Of a stretch of DNA of 64,000 nucleotides, positions 1-8,907 are shown piece after piece. This DNA is from CAWGMT01 sp963823675 (lineage in GTDB: Bacteria; Planctomycetota; Planctomycetia; Isosphaerales; Isosphaeraceae). Below the pieces are notes generated by a model. The model ran no database searches. It worked only from the letters and a program-made list of their open reading frames with translations, and was not told the origin of the DNA. The position numbers were made by a program, and so were the translations under genes. How positions within the stretch are numbered: the first letter of the stretch is position 1; each line of letters begins with the position of its first letter. The stretch spans positions 434,001-498,000 of the forward strand of contig CAWGMT010000015.1 in the NCBI GenBank assembly GCA_963823675.1, written 5' to 3'.

Positions 1-80
1 ACAAACCAGGCGCGGAACGCCACCAGTTCCTCGTCGGGAAGCTTGCGAATGGCATCCTCGATTTCGTGCACACTACTCAT
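1..80 (-). CDS. Small antitoxin-like protein, N-terminal part (runs off the left edge)
   Basis: The complement of the first 80 bases starts with ATG and reads MSSVHEIEDAIRKLPDEEL followed by VAFRAWF, then leaves the window. The 'EIEDAIRKLP..EL..FR.WF' pattern is typical of short proteins encoded just upstream of RelE/ParE-type toxins, so an antitoxin role is likely, with the toxin expected beyond the left edge. Only about 26 residues are visible, so the family is inferred from the N-terminus alone. Confidence 0.55.
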   Translation of the reverse strand, partial: MSSVHEIEDAIRKLPDEELVAFRAWF

Positions 81-107
81 CACACCAGGATATCGCTCGG
101 GGCGAAT

Positions 108-587
108 TCATGCAACGGCGGTACTTGATCCGCTCAGGGAACTCATCCAGCGACCGGGCCTGGATATAACACGCGGCGGCGTGGGTACGGAGGCAATGTC
201 GTAGCCCTCCGAATCGTGCCCAATGACGACGTCGAAATTGTGGTGCAGGCGTCCCGCCTGCCGGTATAGGGAATGCAGGCGGGACGCCTGCACCACAATG
301 GTGGACTCGTCAAACTTATTTTCGCGCGGCGCCTTCGTCCGGCCCTGGATAAGCGACCGAAGAGCCCGGTTGACGGACTCGTCTGTCGGGAACGCCGCTT
401 GGACGTCGGGAGCCAGTAGCGCCAGGTTCCTTCCGGAGCGGTCGCGATCGAGATACTTGCTGCGGACACTGTTTTTGAGCACAGAGGAGTCGTACTCGGG
501 ACGGAAGTCGCCGTCACCAGGTTTCAGATCATCCTCGTGCTTGCGAAGGTTGCGCCTGGCTTTTTCGGGATCCCACTCGAACTCCAT
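108..587 (-). pseudogene. Chimeric remnant: BrnT-like N-terminus joined to an antitoxin-like body
   Basis: The frame begins MEFEWDPEKARRNLRKHE, which is the start of BrnT-type RNase toxins. After 18 residues it switches to a different kind of sequence (SVLKNSVRSKYLDRDRSGRN, then a DVQAAFPTDESVNRALRSLI-like stretch), which resembles small antitoxins that sit beside RelE/BrnT toxins. A 63-bp palindromic repeat (237-299) then runs through the frame and the remaining ~43 residues look like nothing known. I read this as a deletion product that fused a toxin head to a former antitoxin gene. It may still be translated, but toxin activity is unlikely because almost all of BrnT is missing. Confidence 0.55.
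237..299. repeat. Palindromic repeat with 25-bp perfect arms
   Basis: Positions 237-261 and 275-299 are exact inverted copies separated by a 13-base loop (262-274). Each arm contains GCAGGCGGGACGCCTGCACC or its complement, so the RNA would form a very strong hairpin from either strand. When translated it gives the VVQASRLHS...QAGRLHH peptide seen in many planctomycete and verrucomicrobial hypothetical proteins, so it is a dispersed element and not part of a native coding sequence. Here it interrupts the 3' part of the 108-587 frame. Confidence 0.85.
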
Positions 588-730
588 GGCATTACCGTAA
601 CCTGCGCCCGTCGCCTGAGCAAGGGACGGCCTACCGAGAGGCGCTCGCCCCGGGATCGCGATTGGATGGGCTTTGAAAGGCGCATCCAGATGGATCTGTT
701 CTGCCGGGCCTTAGCCCGGATGATGTCGGA

Positions 731-1891
731 TCAATCGTAGAATTGTGTGCCGCGCTCTGCCGCGCGAGCGCCGATGCGCCTGGGCTGCGGACCGGCGTCG
801 GCCATTGCGCTAATCCACGCGCGAATCAGTGCGACTCCCTCTTCATCCACCAGCCGTTTACCCAGTTCGGGCATCATCACGCCCGGATGGGTTGACGCGA
901 TGCGATGGGCGAGAATTGACTGGTCGGGCTTGCCCGGCACGATATCGTATTGCAGTCCGCCCGAGCCGAGCCCGGCCGCCACAGGCGGCTTGAAGATGCC
1001 GAAGGCCGTCGGGTTTTGCTGCGATGCCAGGAGGTCGAGCCCCGAGTTTCGCGCCGGCCCGGACGGACTGTGGCAGTGGGCGCAGTTGATCTCGAGCCAT
1101 GCCCGCGCGCGGGCATCGAGCGTGCCGCTCTTCTCGTCGTCCCAGACCGCCAGCCGGGGAGCCGCAGCGGGAGCGGGCGCTCCGGCGAGCGCGCCATTGC
1201 GGGCCCAGTGGTCGAGCTGGTTTTCCGGTCCTTCGGCATACACGAAGTCGCGATTCAAATGCCGTGCCTTCGGGCCGATCGGCAACATGGTCTCGCTGGC
1301 TTTGTGACAGCCCTTGCACTGGTTGACGTTGGGAATGATGTAGTTGTTGGTCCGGCGGCGACCGTCGGTATGGATCCAGGTCACGTCCAGGGTGTCGCCG
1401 GCAACGTCGAGGATCGCATCGGTCTGGGCGGCGTTCCAGATGTAGGGCAGGCCGACCCAGCCGTCGGCATCGTGTTTGAGGATCCGGGTTTCGATCAGCC
1501 GGCGCCCTCGCGACGGGTCCCGCGCGTCGTGAGGATAGGCGAAGGTCTTGGCGATCACGGTACCGATGGGAAACGCGAACACGTCGTCCTCGCGGTACAC
1601 CGCGGGCGTGCCCGGCGGCAGCTTGATGAAGCGGTATTTGGCCGAGTAATCGGCAAAGAGCGGCGAATTGAGATCGTAGGGAATCACTCCCGCCGCGGGC
1701 GATTGCGCGGTGGGGTCGCCCGCGAACACGCCATATTGCGAGAGCCGTTCGAAGGGCCTACCGGGCGGCGGCGCGGGCTCATGAGTTGCGTGCTGGGAGC
1801 AGGCCGAGATTCCTAGCAGCAAGGCCGCCACGGCCGTGGGCGGAAAAGCGCGAATGGGCCGGCGGTGTGCACGCGAGTGAGGCGTCGTCAC
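731..1891 (-). CDS. Diheme c-type cytochrome lipoprotein, SO_2930/HNE_0200-like
   Basis: A 386-residue exported protein with a lipoprotein signal (AALLLGISAC, lipobox Cys near residue 32). Two heme-binding motifs are visible: CKGCH near residue 192 and CAHCH near residue 272, with a further HPGVMMP region that may supply a Met ligand. The length, the two CxxCH motifs and the neighbour match the family of predicted diheme cytochromes that is encoded next to a two-part parallel beta-helix protein. It should act in periplasmic electron transfer; the partner and substrate are unknown. Translation starts at GTG, overlapping the stop of the beta-helix gene by four bases (GTGA), so the two are translationally coupled. 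Confidence 0.8.
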   Translation of the reverse strand: MTTPHSRAHRRPIRAFPPTAVAALLLGISACSQHATHEPAPPPGRPFERLSQYGVFAGDPTAQSPAAGVIPYDLNSPLFADYSAKYRFIKLPPGTPAVYREDDVFAFPIGTVIAKTFAYPHDARDPSRGRRLIETRILKHDADGWVGLPYIWNAAQTDAILDVAGDTLDVTWIHTDGRRRTNNYIIPNVNQCKGCHKASETMLPIGPKARHLNRDFVYAEGPENQLDHWARNGALAGAPAPAAAPRLAVWDDEKSGTLDARARAWLEINCAHCHSPSGPARNSGLDLLASQQNPTAFGIFKPPVAAGLGSGGLQYDIVPGKPDQSILAHRIASTHPGVMMPELGKRLVDEEGVALIRAWISAMADAGPQPRRIGARAAERGTQFYD

Positions 1892-3187
1892 TTCACACCC
1901 TCGATCGAGACCGGGCTCAGGGCTGGCAGCGTTCCCGCGTGTGCCTTCAAGTCGCGTCCGATCTTGGGCGCCTTGTCCGCCGCTGCTCCCTGCGCGGGCA
2001 GGTGGGAACCGTCGAAGTTCGCGAAGCGGGCCCCCTCGTTGCCGTGAATTCGCAGGGCGAGGCCGGCGGGCAGCTTGCCGCCCACTAGCTTGGCCGGGTT
2101 CACCACGCCGTCATAGAGGATATCGGGGAGCGGAGTTCCCAAAAGCGCGCCCAGGAGCGCGCCCAGGATGCCCCCCGGGACGCTCCCGTTGGAAATAAAG
2201 CGGTTGTCATGAATATGGATCGACTCGCAGAATGGGTCGTATTTCTCGTCCTTGATCGGTAGCCCCGTGATCATGTAACTGACGATCGCCAGGCCCGTCG
2301 TCTCGTTCTGTTCGATCGTGTTGTTGAACACCTCGACCTGGTCGTTGGCCATGATCATCATGCCGGTGCCTGGCGGAACGGTCGCCACGATGTTCCCCTT
2401 GGGGGCGAAGTTGGCGTGGTTGTTGTCGCGCAGCGTGTTGTTGTAAACGCGGCAATGGCGGCCCTCCTTCCTGGGCAGATCGGGCAACGCGAAGACGAGG
2501 ATGCCGCCGGAGTTGTCGGTGACGAGATTTCCATGCACGTCGGCCCGGACCGAGTTTTCGATCTCGATGCCGGCGACGTTCTTCTCGGCCTTGTTGTTCC
2601 GTACGATGATGTCCTCGGACTGGCCGACGTAGATGCCGGCGTCGGACGCACCTATGGACGTACAACCCTCGATCAGGACGTCCTTGCAGAGGACCGGGTA
2701 GATGCCATAGCCTCCATTGGTTTCCTTGGGACCTCCCGTCCACTCGGCGCGGACGTTGCGGAAAGCGATTCCTCGGGTCCCCTGGGCCTTGACGGCGTCC
2801 CCCGCGCGTCCTCGACGGCGAGGTCCTCCAGCGTCACGTTGTCCTGGCTCGTGATCAGAATGCCCTCGCCGCCCGTTCCAGCCCCCTGCTCCTTGAAGCT
2901 GAGGATGGTCTGGTCCGGCCCCTGGCCGCGCACGACCACGCCGCTGACATCCAGGGAGAGCGTTGACCGGAATTCGAATCGGCCCGTGCCAAACTCGATG
3001 ACATCGCCGGGCTTGGCGTTGATCATCGCCGCCTGGGCCTGCTTCGGCGCCCCCGGCCCGGCCTCGATCTGGATCACGTTCGCACTGGGCGCCGCCACGG
3101 GCGCGACAGGCGGCGGCTTGCGGCGCAGCCCGCCGCCAGGAACGCGACGGCCATCGTCACCCCGGTGTACCTATCGACCTTGCGCAC
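1888..3187 (-). pseudogene. Parallel beta-helix repeat lipoprotein, frameshifted at two sites
   Basis: The gene starts at GTG 3187, behind AAGGAG, and opens with a lipoprotein signal (MAVAFLAAGC). The protein continues in three frames. One base appears to be missing near 3118, before PPVAPVAAPSANVIQIEAG, and one in a C5 run at 2799-2803, where VEDARG should continue DAVKAQGTRGIAF. If both are restored the protein is about 430 residues, with right-handed beta-helix turns rich in N and G (HGNLVTDNSGG, YNNTLRDNNHANFAP, FNNTIEQNETTG). It fits the beta-helix partner of the SO_2930-type cytochrome that follows it. The second defect is in a homopolymer, so a sequence error is as likely as true inactivation. 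Confidence 0.7.
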
Positions 3188-3364
3188 GACAGAACTCCTT
3201 GACTTCGGCAGGCGATGTCTCATTCGGGCGCCAAGGATTTGGTTGCATCGACCAGTCCCGGGCCGGCGCCGTGATGGTGATCGGAATGTCCGATGCGAAT
3301 GCACGACACTCTGATTCTGCACGCCGGCCCCCCAGATTCGCAACCGGCCAGGGGCGAAAAACCG

Positions 3365-3874
3365 TTAAACGAGGACAGTGCTCGAATGCCGGTGTCTTCG
3401 TTCGCTGAACCCGAATTCCAATTCGCCGAGCTTGGTTCGCGCCAGCGCCTCGTCGTCGTCGAAAGGCTCCGCCTGCACTTTCGCCCACTGCTTCGAGTGC
3501 GGGTGCATCACTCGAAAGTGTCCTTGCCGTTCAATCGCCCGCTGGCAATCGATGCAGCTCGTCGTGTATGGCAGCGCATGCAAGCGAGCCTCGGGGATCT
3601 TGCCGCCGCAGAACTCGCAACGGCCCCAGGCTCCGCTCGCGATGCGCTCCAGGGCATGCTCGATCTGGGTGAGTTCCTTGCTCTCGATCTCGACGAGCTG
3701 AGAGAAAATCTCGTCGGTCGCTGTGTCAACGGCGGCGTCGACGTCATCGCCAACGACATTCGTTTCCGTAACGTTCCGGAAGGTATCGAGGTCGCCGCTT
3801 AGCGTCTTACGCAGGGAATCACGTCGCGAAATCAACTGTGCTGTCAGCTTCAACAAGGCTTCTTTGCGGGTCAT
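3365..3874 (-). CDS. DksA/TraR family zinc-finger protein
   Basis: A 169-residue protein starting MTRKEALLKL; this ATG has an excellent ribosome site (AAAGGAGG) 7-8 bases upstream, while the frame itself extends further. The N-terminal ~95 residues are helical and acidic, as in the DksA coiled coil. A four-cysteine zinc finger follows (CEFCGGKIPEARLHALPYTT and then CIDCQ), typical of the DksA/TraR C4 type. Such proteins enter the secondary channel of RNA polymerase and adjust transcription initiation. A C-terminal extension of ~45 residues after the finger is not typical of DksA. The upstream leader holds a promoter-like sequence and an intrinsic-terminator-like hairpin. Confidence 0.85.
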   Translation of the reverse strand: MTRKEALLKLTAQLISRRDSLRKTLSGDLDTFRNVTETNVVGDDVDAAVDTATDEIFSQLVEIESKELTQIEHALERIASGAWGRCEFCGGKIPEARLHALPYTTSCIDCQRAIERQGHFRVMHPHSKQWAKVQAEPFDDDEALARTKLGELEFGFSERRHRHSSTVLV

Positions 3875-3985
3875 CTGCTGCCTCCTTTTGTAGGTCAACG
3901 GAGTCGCAGCGGCGGTCATGGCCGCGGGAGGTGATCGCCCGGCGGGAGCGGTATGACGGGCCCCTCGACGGCAAGCAGCGCAACG

Positions 3986-4020
3986 AAAAACCCCGTCCAT
4001 GGATAGATACCACGGCGGGG
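3986..4020 (-). terminator. Intrinsic terminator-like hairpin in the leader of the DksA/TraR gene
   Basis: Read on the minus strand, a GC stem (CCCCG at 4016-4020 pairing with CGGGG at 3991-3995, extended by two pairs) is followed directly by five T (3990-3986). It lies about 110 bases upstream of the start at 3874 and about 45 bases after a promoter-like sequence, so it would end most transcripts before the gene or act as an attenuator. No T-run exists on the plus-strand side. Confidence 0.5.
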
Positions 4021-4069
4021 CCATCTTAGCCGAGGGAGAATTACCCTTCGCGAGCAATTGTCATCTAAT

Positions 4070-4099
4070 ACAATACGCGTGCGGATTCCGCCAAGTCAA
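4070..4099 (-). promoter_or_regulatory. Sigma-70-like promoter for the DksA/TraR gene leader
   Basis: On the minus strand TTGACT (4099-4094) and TATTGT (4075-4070) are separated by 18 bases. Transcription would start near 4063, giving a ~75-base leader that ends at the terminator-like hairpin at 3986-4020, before the DksA/TraR gene. The -10 matches consensus at four of six positions, so this is a prediction only. Confidence 0.4.
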
Positions 4100-4137
4100 G
4101 CTGCGGGTGTCCGCTTCTGCGGTTCACCGCGAAAGGA

Positions 4138-4162
4138 CGTTCTTTCGCGGAGCGAAAGACGA
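4138..4162. repeat. Dispersed hairpin element with CTTTCGCGGAGCGAAAG core
   Basis: TCTTTCGC (4141-4148) and GCGAAAGA (4152-4159) form an 8-bp stem with a 3-base loop. The same core recurs at 31116-31142 in this window, with longer arms. The element is intergenic both times, consistent with a small repeat family spread through the genome. Confidence 0.6.
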
Positions 4163-4183
4163 GTTTACCAAGGAGGTATTTGC

Positions 4184-4222
4184 ATGCCAATCCTAAGCCG
4201 ATTCATGTGGGACACCCCTTGA
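4184..4222 (+). CDS. Possible 12-residue leader peptide
   Basis: A near-perfect ribosome site (AAGGAGGT, 4170-4177) sits six bases before an ATG that opens MPILSRFMWDTP and a TGA stop. It lies 165 bases upstream of the cytochrome c'-like gene and directly after the 4138 hairpin. The strength of the ribosome site is the only argument for translation. It could be a regulatory leader peptide or the stub of a lost gene. Confidence 0.3.
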   Translation: MPILSRFMWDTP

Positions 4223-4387
4223 CATCAGATCCTCCGATCTTAGGCTGAAGGATAGCTGCTCACGGCGGGCAGACAATGTTCCGGCTAAGGTGGCCTCGCA
4301 GCGCGACTGGGCGCGTGGCGGGGCTTTCTTCGTTTGAAGCGGGCGATTGTGTCTGGACCGGCGAGTGAGGAATAGGAGGGAAGTCCG

Positions 4388-4792
4388 ATGTGGAAAACAT
4401 TGATCACTGTGGCGACGTTGGCCCTGATGACGGCGACGCTTGGCATGCACCCGACGCGTGGCGGTGACAATCAGGAGCCGGAAAAGCAGGGCAGCGTCTG
4501 GATGAAGCAGAAGCTCGGGGCCTCCCAGAACATCCTGGGCGGCCTGACGAAGGCCGACTTCGACGCGATCCGGATGAATGCCGAATCGATGTTGTTTGTC
4601 GGCTATCTGGAAAAATGGGTCCGGGCCGACACGCCGGGATACCAAAATATGATGAGAGATTTCGAATATGCGAACAAAGCGCTGGTTCGTGCCTCCCGCG
4701 AGAAGAACCTGGATGCGGCGACGCTCGGCTACGTGCAGTTGACCCTCAGTTGTGTCAACTGCCACAAGGTCGTTCGAGACGCGGGAAAGTAA
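4388..4792 (+). CDS. Exported cytochrome c'-like (class II) protein
   Basis: A 134-residue protein with an N-terminal signal (LITVATLALMTATLGM) and one heme motif close to the C-terminus (CVNCHKVVRD), the arrangement of four-helix class II cytochromes c'. The body is helical (KLGASQNILGGLTKADFDAI), as in small planctomycete cytochrome c'-like proteins. It should act in the periplasm; cytochromes c' bind NO or other small ligands, but a specific role here is not shown by the sequence. The start has GGAGGG eight bases upstream. Confidence 0.75.
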   Translation: MWKTLITVATLALMTATLGMHPTRGGDNQEPEKQGSVWMKQKLGASQNILGGLTKADFDAIRMNAESMLFVGYLEKWVRADTPGYQNMMRDFEYANKALVRASREKNLDAATLGYVQLTLSCVNCHKVVRDAGK

Positions 4793-4967
4793 TCGCCGGC
4801 AGTTTCCGACAAGGCTCTTCACTTTCTGCGACCGGTTGGGTCTAATGCACGAAGGAATTCGGTAGTGATTTTCCGGATGCGAACCGTCCGCTCGCGCCGA
4901 ACCGCATGGTCGGAGACGGTCCTGTCGATAGCGCCCTTGTCCGCCACCTTTCAGGAGGGTTCAATTC

Positions 4968-6978
4968 ATGTTCCCAAGTGCCTGGCTGTGCCTGTCTCTG
5001 CTTGCCCCATTTCCTGGCAGCTTATCGACTGCGTCGCCGGTATCGATTGCCGCGGCGCTCAAGGCTTATGACGCACGCAAGACCAAAACCGGAGCCGACG
5101 CCGCCTCACAGGTCAACCTCGCGCTCTGGTGCGAGGCCAACGGGCTCAAGGCCGAGCGGACCAAGCATCTGACCCGGGCCGTGCTGACTGAGCCGAAGAG
5201 CGCGTTGGTCCGCGGGCTTTTGGGACAGGTCGAATTCAGAGGGCGCTGGGACGACCCCGACGGCGTTCGCGCCAAGATTCTGGCGGATGAGTCCATGGCT
5301 CGCAAATTGGCCGACTACAACCGCCGGCGCGCCGATCTGGCGGCCCGCGATCGGCGCGACGTGCTCGAGTCGGCCAAGGTAGCCCGGAAAAATGGACAAA
5401 TTGCGCTGGCCGAGTCGAAGCAATACTGGTATGCACGCAAGACGGCACCGGAGCACGTCAAGCTTGGCCTCTGGTGCGAACAGAACGGGTTGAAGGCTGA
5501 GGCAATGGCCCACTTCACGCAGGCTGTCGTTCTGGACCCCTATCGCGACGCCACCTGGAAGCACCTCGGTTACGTCAAGCAGGATGGCCGCTGGGTGAGC
5601 CGCGAGCAGGCGGAAGCCGACCGAGTCGAACGCCGCGGCGCAGCAAAAGGCCGATCGGTATTGGGAGCCCACGCTCCGCAGATGGCGGACCTGGCTCGGG
5701 GAGAAGTTGCGGGCGGAAGAAGCGCGGGTGCGACTGGCCAAGTTGAACGAGCCCCGAGCGGCGGCATCGGTCATGCGCGTCTTCGGGCCTGGCGGCGAGT
5801 CTGACCAGATTATCGCGCTCGAGATCCTGGGCCGGATCGAGACGCCAGTCGCGACCCGTCACATCGCCGGATTGGCCGTCTTCAGTCCGTCGGCCAAGGT
5901 GCGCTACATGGCCAACGGGGCCCTGCGCCGCCGCGAGCCCCGCGACTACGTGGGCGACCTGGTCGATTGGATCCGCTCGCCGATGAAATACGAGGTACAG
6001 CCTGTGCGCGGTCCCGGCTCGCGCGGTGCTCTTTACATTGAGACATCTCACTACAAGCTCCTGCGCACCTACGACGCGCCGCCGGCGTTCCAGCTTACTG
6101 ACAGCTTCTTTGGCTATGTCGGTTACGACGCCAACGGCCTGCCGGTGGTCATCCGCGGCCGGGAGCTCGACAGCATGGCGAAGAAAGCTCCGGCCATGCA
6201 GGCGGCTGACCTCGCCGCCCTCGAAGCCCGCACTCAGCAATTGCTTCTTGCCGCCAACGTTTGGGCCGAGGATGCCCAGAAGAGGCTCATTGCTGACATC
6301 GACGCGATCGAGACGCAGAACGCGGCAATTGTCGCGGACAACCCACGGATCTCCCGGGTCCTCAAGTCGGCGGCCGACGCTCCCGCCGATCTCAAGGACG
6401 ACGACGAGATCGGCTGGCATAAGTGGTGGTTCGATAAACTGGGCTACACTTATGAGTCGCCGGCCCCAGCGAAGCCCGAGATCCTGGTCAACGTCTCGCC
6501 CTCGTATCCTCCCCCACCGGCAGTCTATAGTTGTTTTGCCGCCGGCACGCCCGTGCGAACTCGCGACGGCCGCAAGCCGATCGAGAGCTTGCTCGTCGGC
6601 GACCAGGTGCTGGCGCAGGACGTGACCACGGGCAGTCTGGGATTCCACCCCGTCACAGTCGTCCACCACAACGCGCCGAGCGCAACAATCCGCCTGGCCC
6701 TCGACAACGGCGATGCCTTGGTCGCCAGCGTCTACCACCGTTTCTGGTGCGCGGGCATCGGCTGGAAATTGGCGCGGGAGTTGAAACCGGGCGATACGCT
6801 GCGAACCTTCGCCGGCCTCGCCAGGGTCCTGTCGACCGAGCCCGGGAGTGTCGTCCCCGTTTATAACCTCGACATCGCCGGGGCCCGCACGTTCTTCGTC
6901 GGAAATCATGATGCCCTGGTTCACGACAACACACTGCCCGACGCACGGCAGAAGCCGTTTGACATGGTGGTGAAGTGA
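4968..6978 (+). pseudogene. Exported protein with helical repeats and a C-terminal Hint domain, one frameshift
   Basis: About 670 residues if read through a one-base insertion near 5631, after which QQKADRYWEPTLRRWRTWLG continues the protein. A signal peptide is followed by two related TPR-like units (LALWCEANGLKAERTKHLTR and LGLWCEQNGLKAEAMAHFTQ), a HEAT-like stretch, then a Hint domain from about 6530: the splicing-type cysteine is in YSCFAAGTPVRTRDGRKPIE, a block-B-like VASVYHRFWC follows, and it ends FFVGNHDALVHDN. Only 16 residues lie after the Hint domain, so there is no attached toxin. Such secreted Hint proteins are common in planctomycetes and presumably cleave themselves; their role is unknown. 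The frameshift is outside the Hint domain. Confidence 0.7.
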
Positions 6979-7256
6979 GGAGTTCTGCCCGCGCTCCGGT
7001 TGACGATTCTGCTCGCGACGTCTGAACGGATCGTTCCCTGTCAAGTCGCGGACCTTGCCCTTCGCTTCTGCTATCGAGCGGTTGTGCTCTCTGCCTCGCA
7101 ACGTCTTCCCGGCGGCCGACAACCAACCTCATCGCCAGAGCGCGGACTTCTTCCGTGGCCGTCTCGTCGCGAGTGATGCGCGCCCGGCAGTCGTTCTTTG
7201 CAACGGCATGGAATAAGTGGAACCGAACAAGCCCTACGGCTTCTCGATGATACAGT

Positions 7257-7326
7257 GCTGAGCGGAAGGAATGGCAAGCGATCTGGCGGGACGTCGATTC
7301 GCTGCTGGCCAAGGTCGCCAAACCGT
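7257..7326 (+). pseudogene. C-terminal stub (ERKEWQAIWRDVDSLLAKVA)
   Basis: The last 22 codons of a frame ending in TAA at 7324-7326 read ERKEWQAIWRDVDSLLAKVAKP. This resembles the extreme C-termini of large planctomycete kinase or TPR proteins, which often end in an 'ER..W..LW.DV..LL' helix. Nothing coherent precedes it, so it appears to be the leftover end of a lost gene between the Hint and FGE-like genes. Confidence 0.4.
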
Positions 7327-7440
7327 AATGCTGGGGAATCTTGGCCTGGAGCGTCGCCCGCAGCCGAGGTTTGGGCGGCGGGTCAACGGTGGCTCGCCTG
7401 CTCGAAAAGGAGCCCGGGGCGCACCGTGCGCAGTCCCGGG

Positions 7441-7569
7441 GACACGACATCTAGTCAAACGCCCGCCGTTCTTGTGCCGTCGGCGTCAGGGAGTACCTGG
7501 GGCGATGGCACGTACCATCATATGCAACCCGACGGCACGATCGTCACCGAACGTCGCGGGGACGCCTGA
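7441..7569 (+). pseudogene. Unassigned gene fragment ending YHHMQPDGTIVTERRGDA
   Basis: About 40 codons ending at TGA 7567-7569 look like real coding sequence (WGDGTYHHMQPDGTIVTERR), but no start or upstream domain can be identified and I do not recognise a family. With the stub at 7257 it marks the 6.98-7.6 kb stretch as gene debris. Confidence 0.3.
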
Positions 7570-7601
7570 CCTGGCGCTGAGCTTTGACGTTAGGGGGCCC
7601 T

Positions 7602-7740
7602 ATGAAGCATGATTTTCTCGTCAAGCCAACTGGCGATGCCGCCGACCGCTTTTGTTCCTGGCTTGAGCAGGAAACAATCGACTCATTGCGTCGCTCTCAC
7701 GGCAATGGGGAAGCGATCAAGAGCGCGATTTTTGTGAAAG
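7602..7740 (+). pseudogene. Short N-terminal fragment running into a dispersed repeat
   Basis: An ATG opens MKHDFLVKPTGDAADRFCSW and about 26 further plausible residues, then the frame enters the PNQALHLTAA repeat at 7741 and never reaches its own stop before the FGE-like gene. No family is recognised. The repeat seems to have replaced the 3' end of the gene. Confidence 0.35.
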
Positions 7741-7840
7741 GCCAGGCTCGGCCGAACCAGGCGCTGCACCTGACCGCGGCGGCATCAGGTGGCTGCGAGT
7801 TCGTAGCTCCCCGCGCCGCCGCGGCAGGTGAGCTCGGTCG
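7741..7840. repeat. Planctomycete dispersed repeat (encodes PNQALHLTAA when translated)
   Basis: The plus-strand translation ARPNQALHLTAAASGGCEF followed by VAPRAAAAGELGR matches the pattern of a repeat recurring in many planctomycete hypothetical proteins, including Gemmata relatives. It sits between a broken fragment and the FGE-like gene. Its exact ends cannot be fixed from one copy. Confidence 0.6.
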
Positions 7841-7872
7841 TTCGGCTCCGACAGCTTCTCAAGGGGGACACG

Positions 7873-8907
7873 ATGGCTCAACCATGTTACGGTCGCTGGG
7901 CCGGCACCCTCCTGATGGCAGGCTTGATCGGATGCGATCGCGAGGCCGCAACGACTGTCCTGCCCGCGGGCGGCAAGGCCCCCGAGGCCGGGGCGAATTC
8001 CTTCGTCGGGTCCAAAGCCGGGGACGAGCGCGAGGTCGCAGGCATCCGGCTCTGCTGGTGCCCGGCGGGCCAGTTCCTCATGGGGAGCCCGCCCAGCGAG
8101 CCGGACCGGCGCCCGGACGAGGACCAGGTTGAGGTGACGCTGACCAAGGGCTTTTGGATGGCCAGGTACGAGGTGACGCAGGGGCAGTGGAAGCGCACCA
8201 TCGGCAAGCTGCCCGGCGAGCCGACGGCCGAGCTGCCCGAGGGGGACGACCTGCCGGTCGGCAATGTCAACTTCGCGGAGGCGGAGGGGTTCTGCCGGAA
8301 GCTGACCGAGCAAGCCCGTGCCTCCGGCGACCTGCCGGCGGGGTGGGAGTTCCGGCTGCCGACCGAGGCACAGTGGGAGTACGCCTGCCGGGCCGGGACC
8401 ACGACAGCCACGGCGTTCGGGGACAGGCTCAGCAGTAGCCAGGCGAATTTCAAGGGCAAGCCTTACAACGGGGCCGAACCGGGGCCGTCGCTCGGCCGGG
8501 CCGCCAAGGTCGGCAGCTACTCGCCGAACGCATGGGGGCTGTACGACATGCACGGCAACACCTTCGAGTGGTGCCGGGACTGGTATCACCCGAAACTCCC
8601 CGGCGGCGTCGATCCGGACCTGTATGCGGCCACGGCAACGTCGCGAGTGCGCCGGGGAGGGGCCTGGACGGACGATGGCTGGCCCTGCCGGTCGGCGTTG
8701 CGTTTGCGGTTTGAACCGGAGCGGCGTTACGACCACATCGGCTTTCGCGTCGCGGCTGTCCGGCCGGTGTATGTCGTGTCCTCATCACGAGCCGGGCGGA
8801 GATACCTTGAGCATGGCCGGGCTCCGACGAACGGGTTACCCCGGTCGCCGCCGGGTCGGCTTCATCGTGCTGAATTCCGTGGCAGGGCGAGCGTCCAGCG
8901 CCTTTGA
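7873..8907 (+). CDS. Lipoprotein with FGE-sulfatase (SUMF1-like) domain
   Basis: The ATG at 7873 has GGGGGA upstream and opens a lipoprotein signal (GTLLMAGLIGC). The formylglycine-generating-enzyme fold follows: MARYEVTQGQWKR, RLPTEAQWEYACRAGT, GLYDMHGNTFEWCRDWY, RVRRGGAWTDDGWPCRSALR and GFRVAAV. The family includes true sulfatase activators, but many bacterial members only bind ligands. The domain ends near 8760, yet the frame continues ~48 low-complexity residues and overlaps the convergent gene's 3' end by 72 bases, so the native stop may have been lost. Confidence 0.8.
   Translation: MAQPCYGRWAGTLLMAGLIGCDREAATTVLPAGGKAPEAGANSFVGSKAGDEREVAGIRLCWCPAGQFLMGSPPSEPDRRPDEDQVEVTLTKGFWMARYEVTQGQWKRTIGKLPGEPTAELPEGDDLPVGNVNFAEAEGFCRKLTEQARASGDLPAGWEFRLPTEAQWEYACRAGTTTATAFGDRLSSSQANFKGKPYNGAEPGPSLGRAAKVGSYSPNAWGLYDMHGNTFEWCRDWYHPKLPGGVDPDLYAATATSRVRRGGAWTDDGWPCRSALRLRFEPERRYDHIGFRVAAVRPVYVVSSSRAGRRYLEHGRAPTNGLPRSPPGRLHRAEFRGRASVQRL

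Noticed and set aside
5575..7122. A 515-codon minus-strand frame over the Hint gene
   Set aside because: Shadow frame; the plus strand encodes the conserved Hint and repeat domains.
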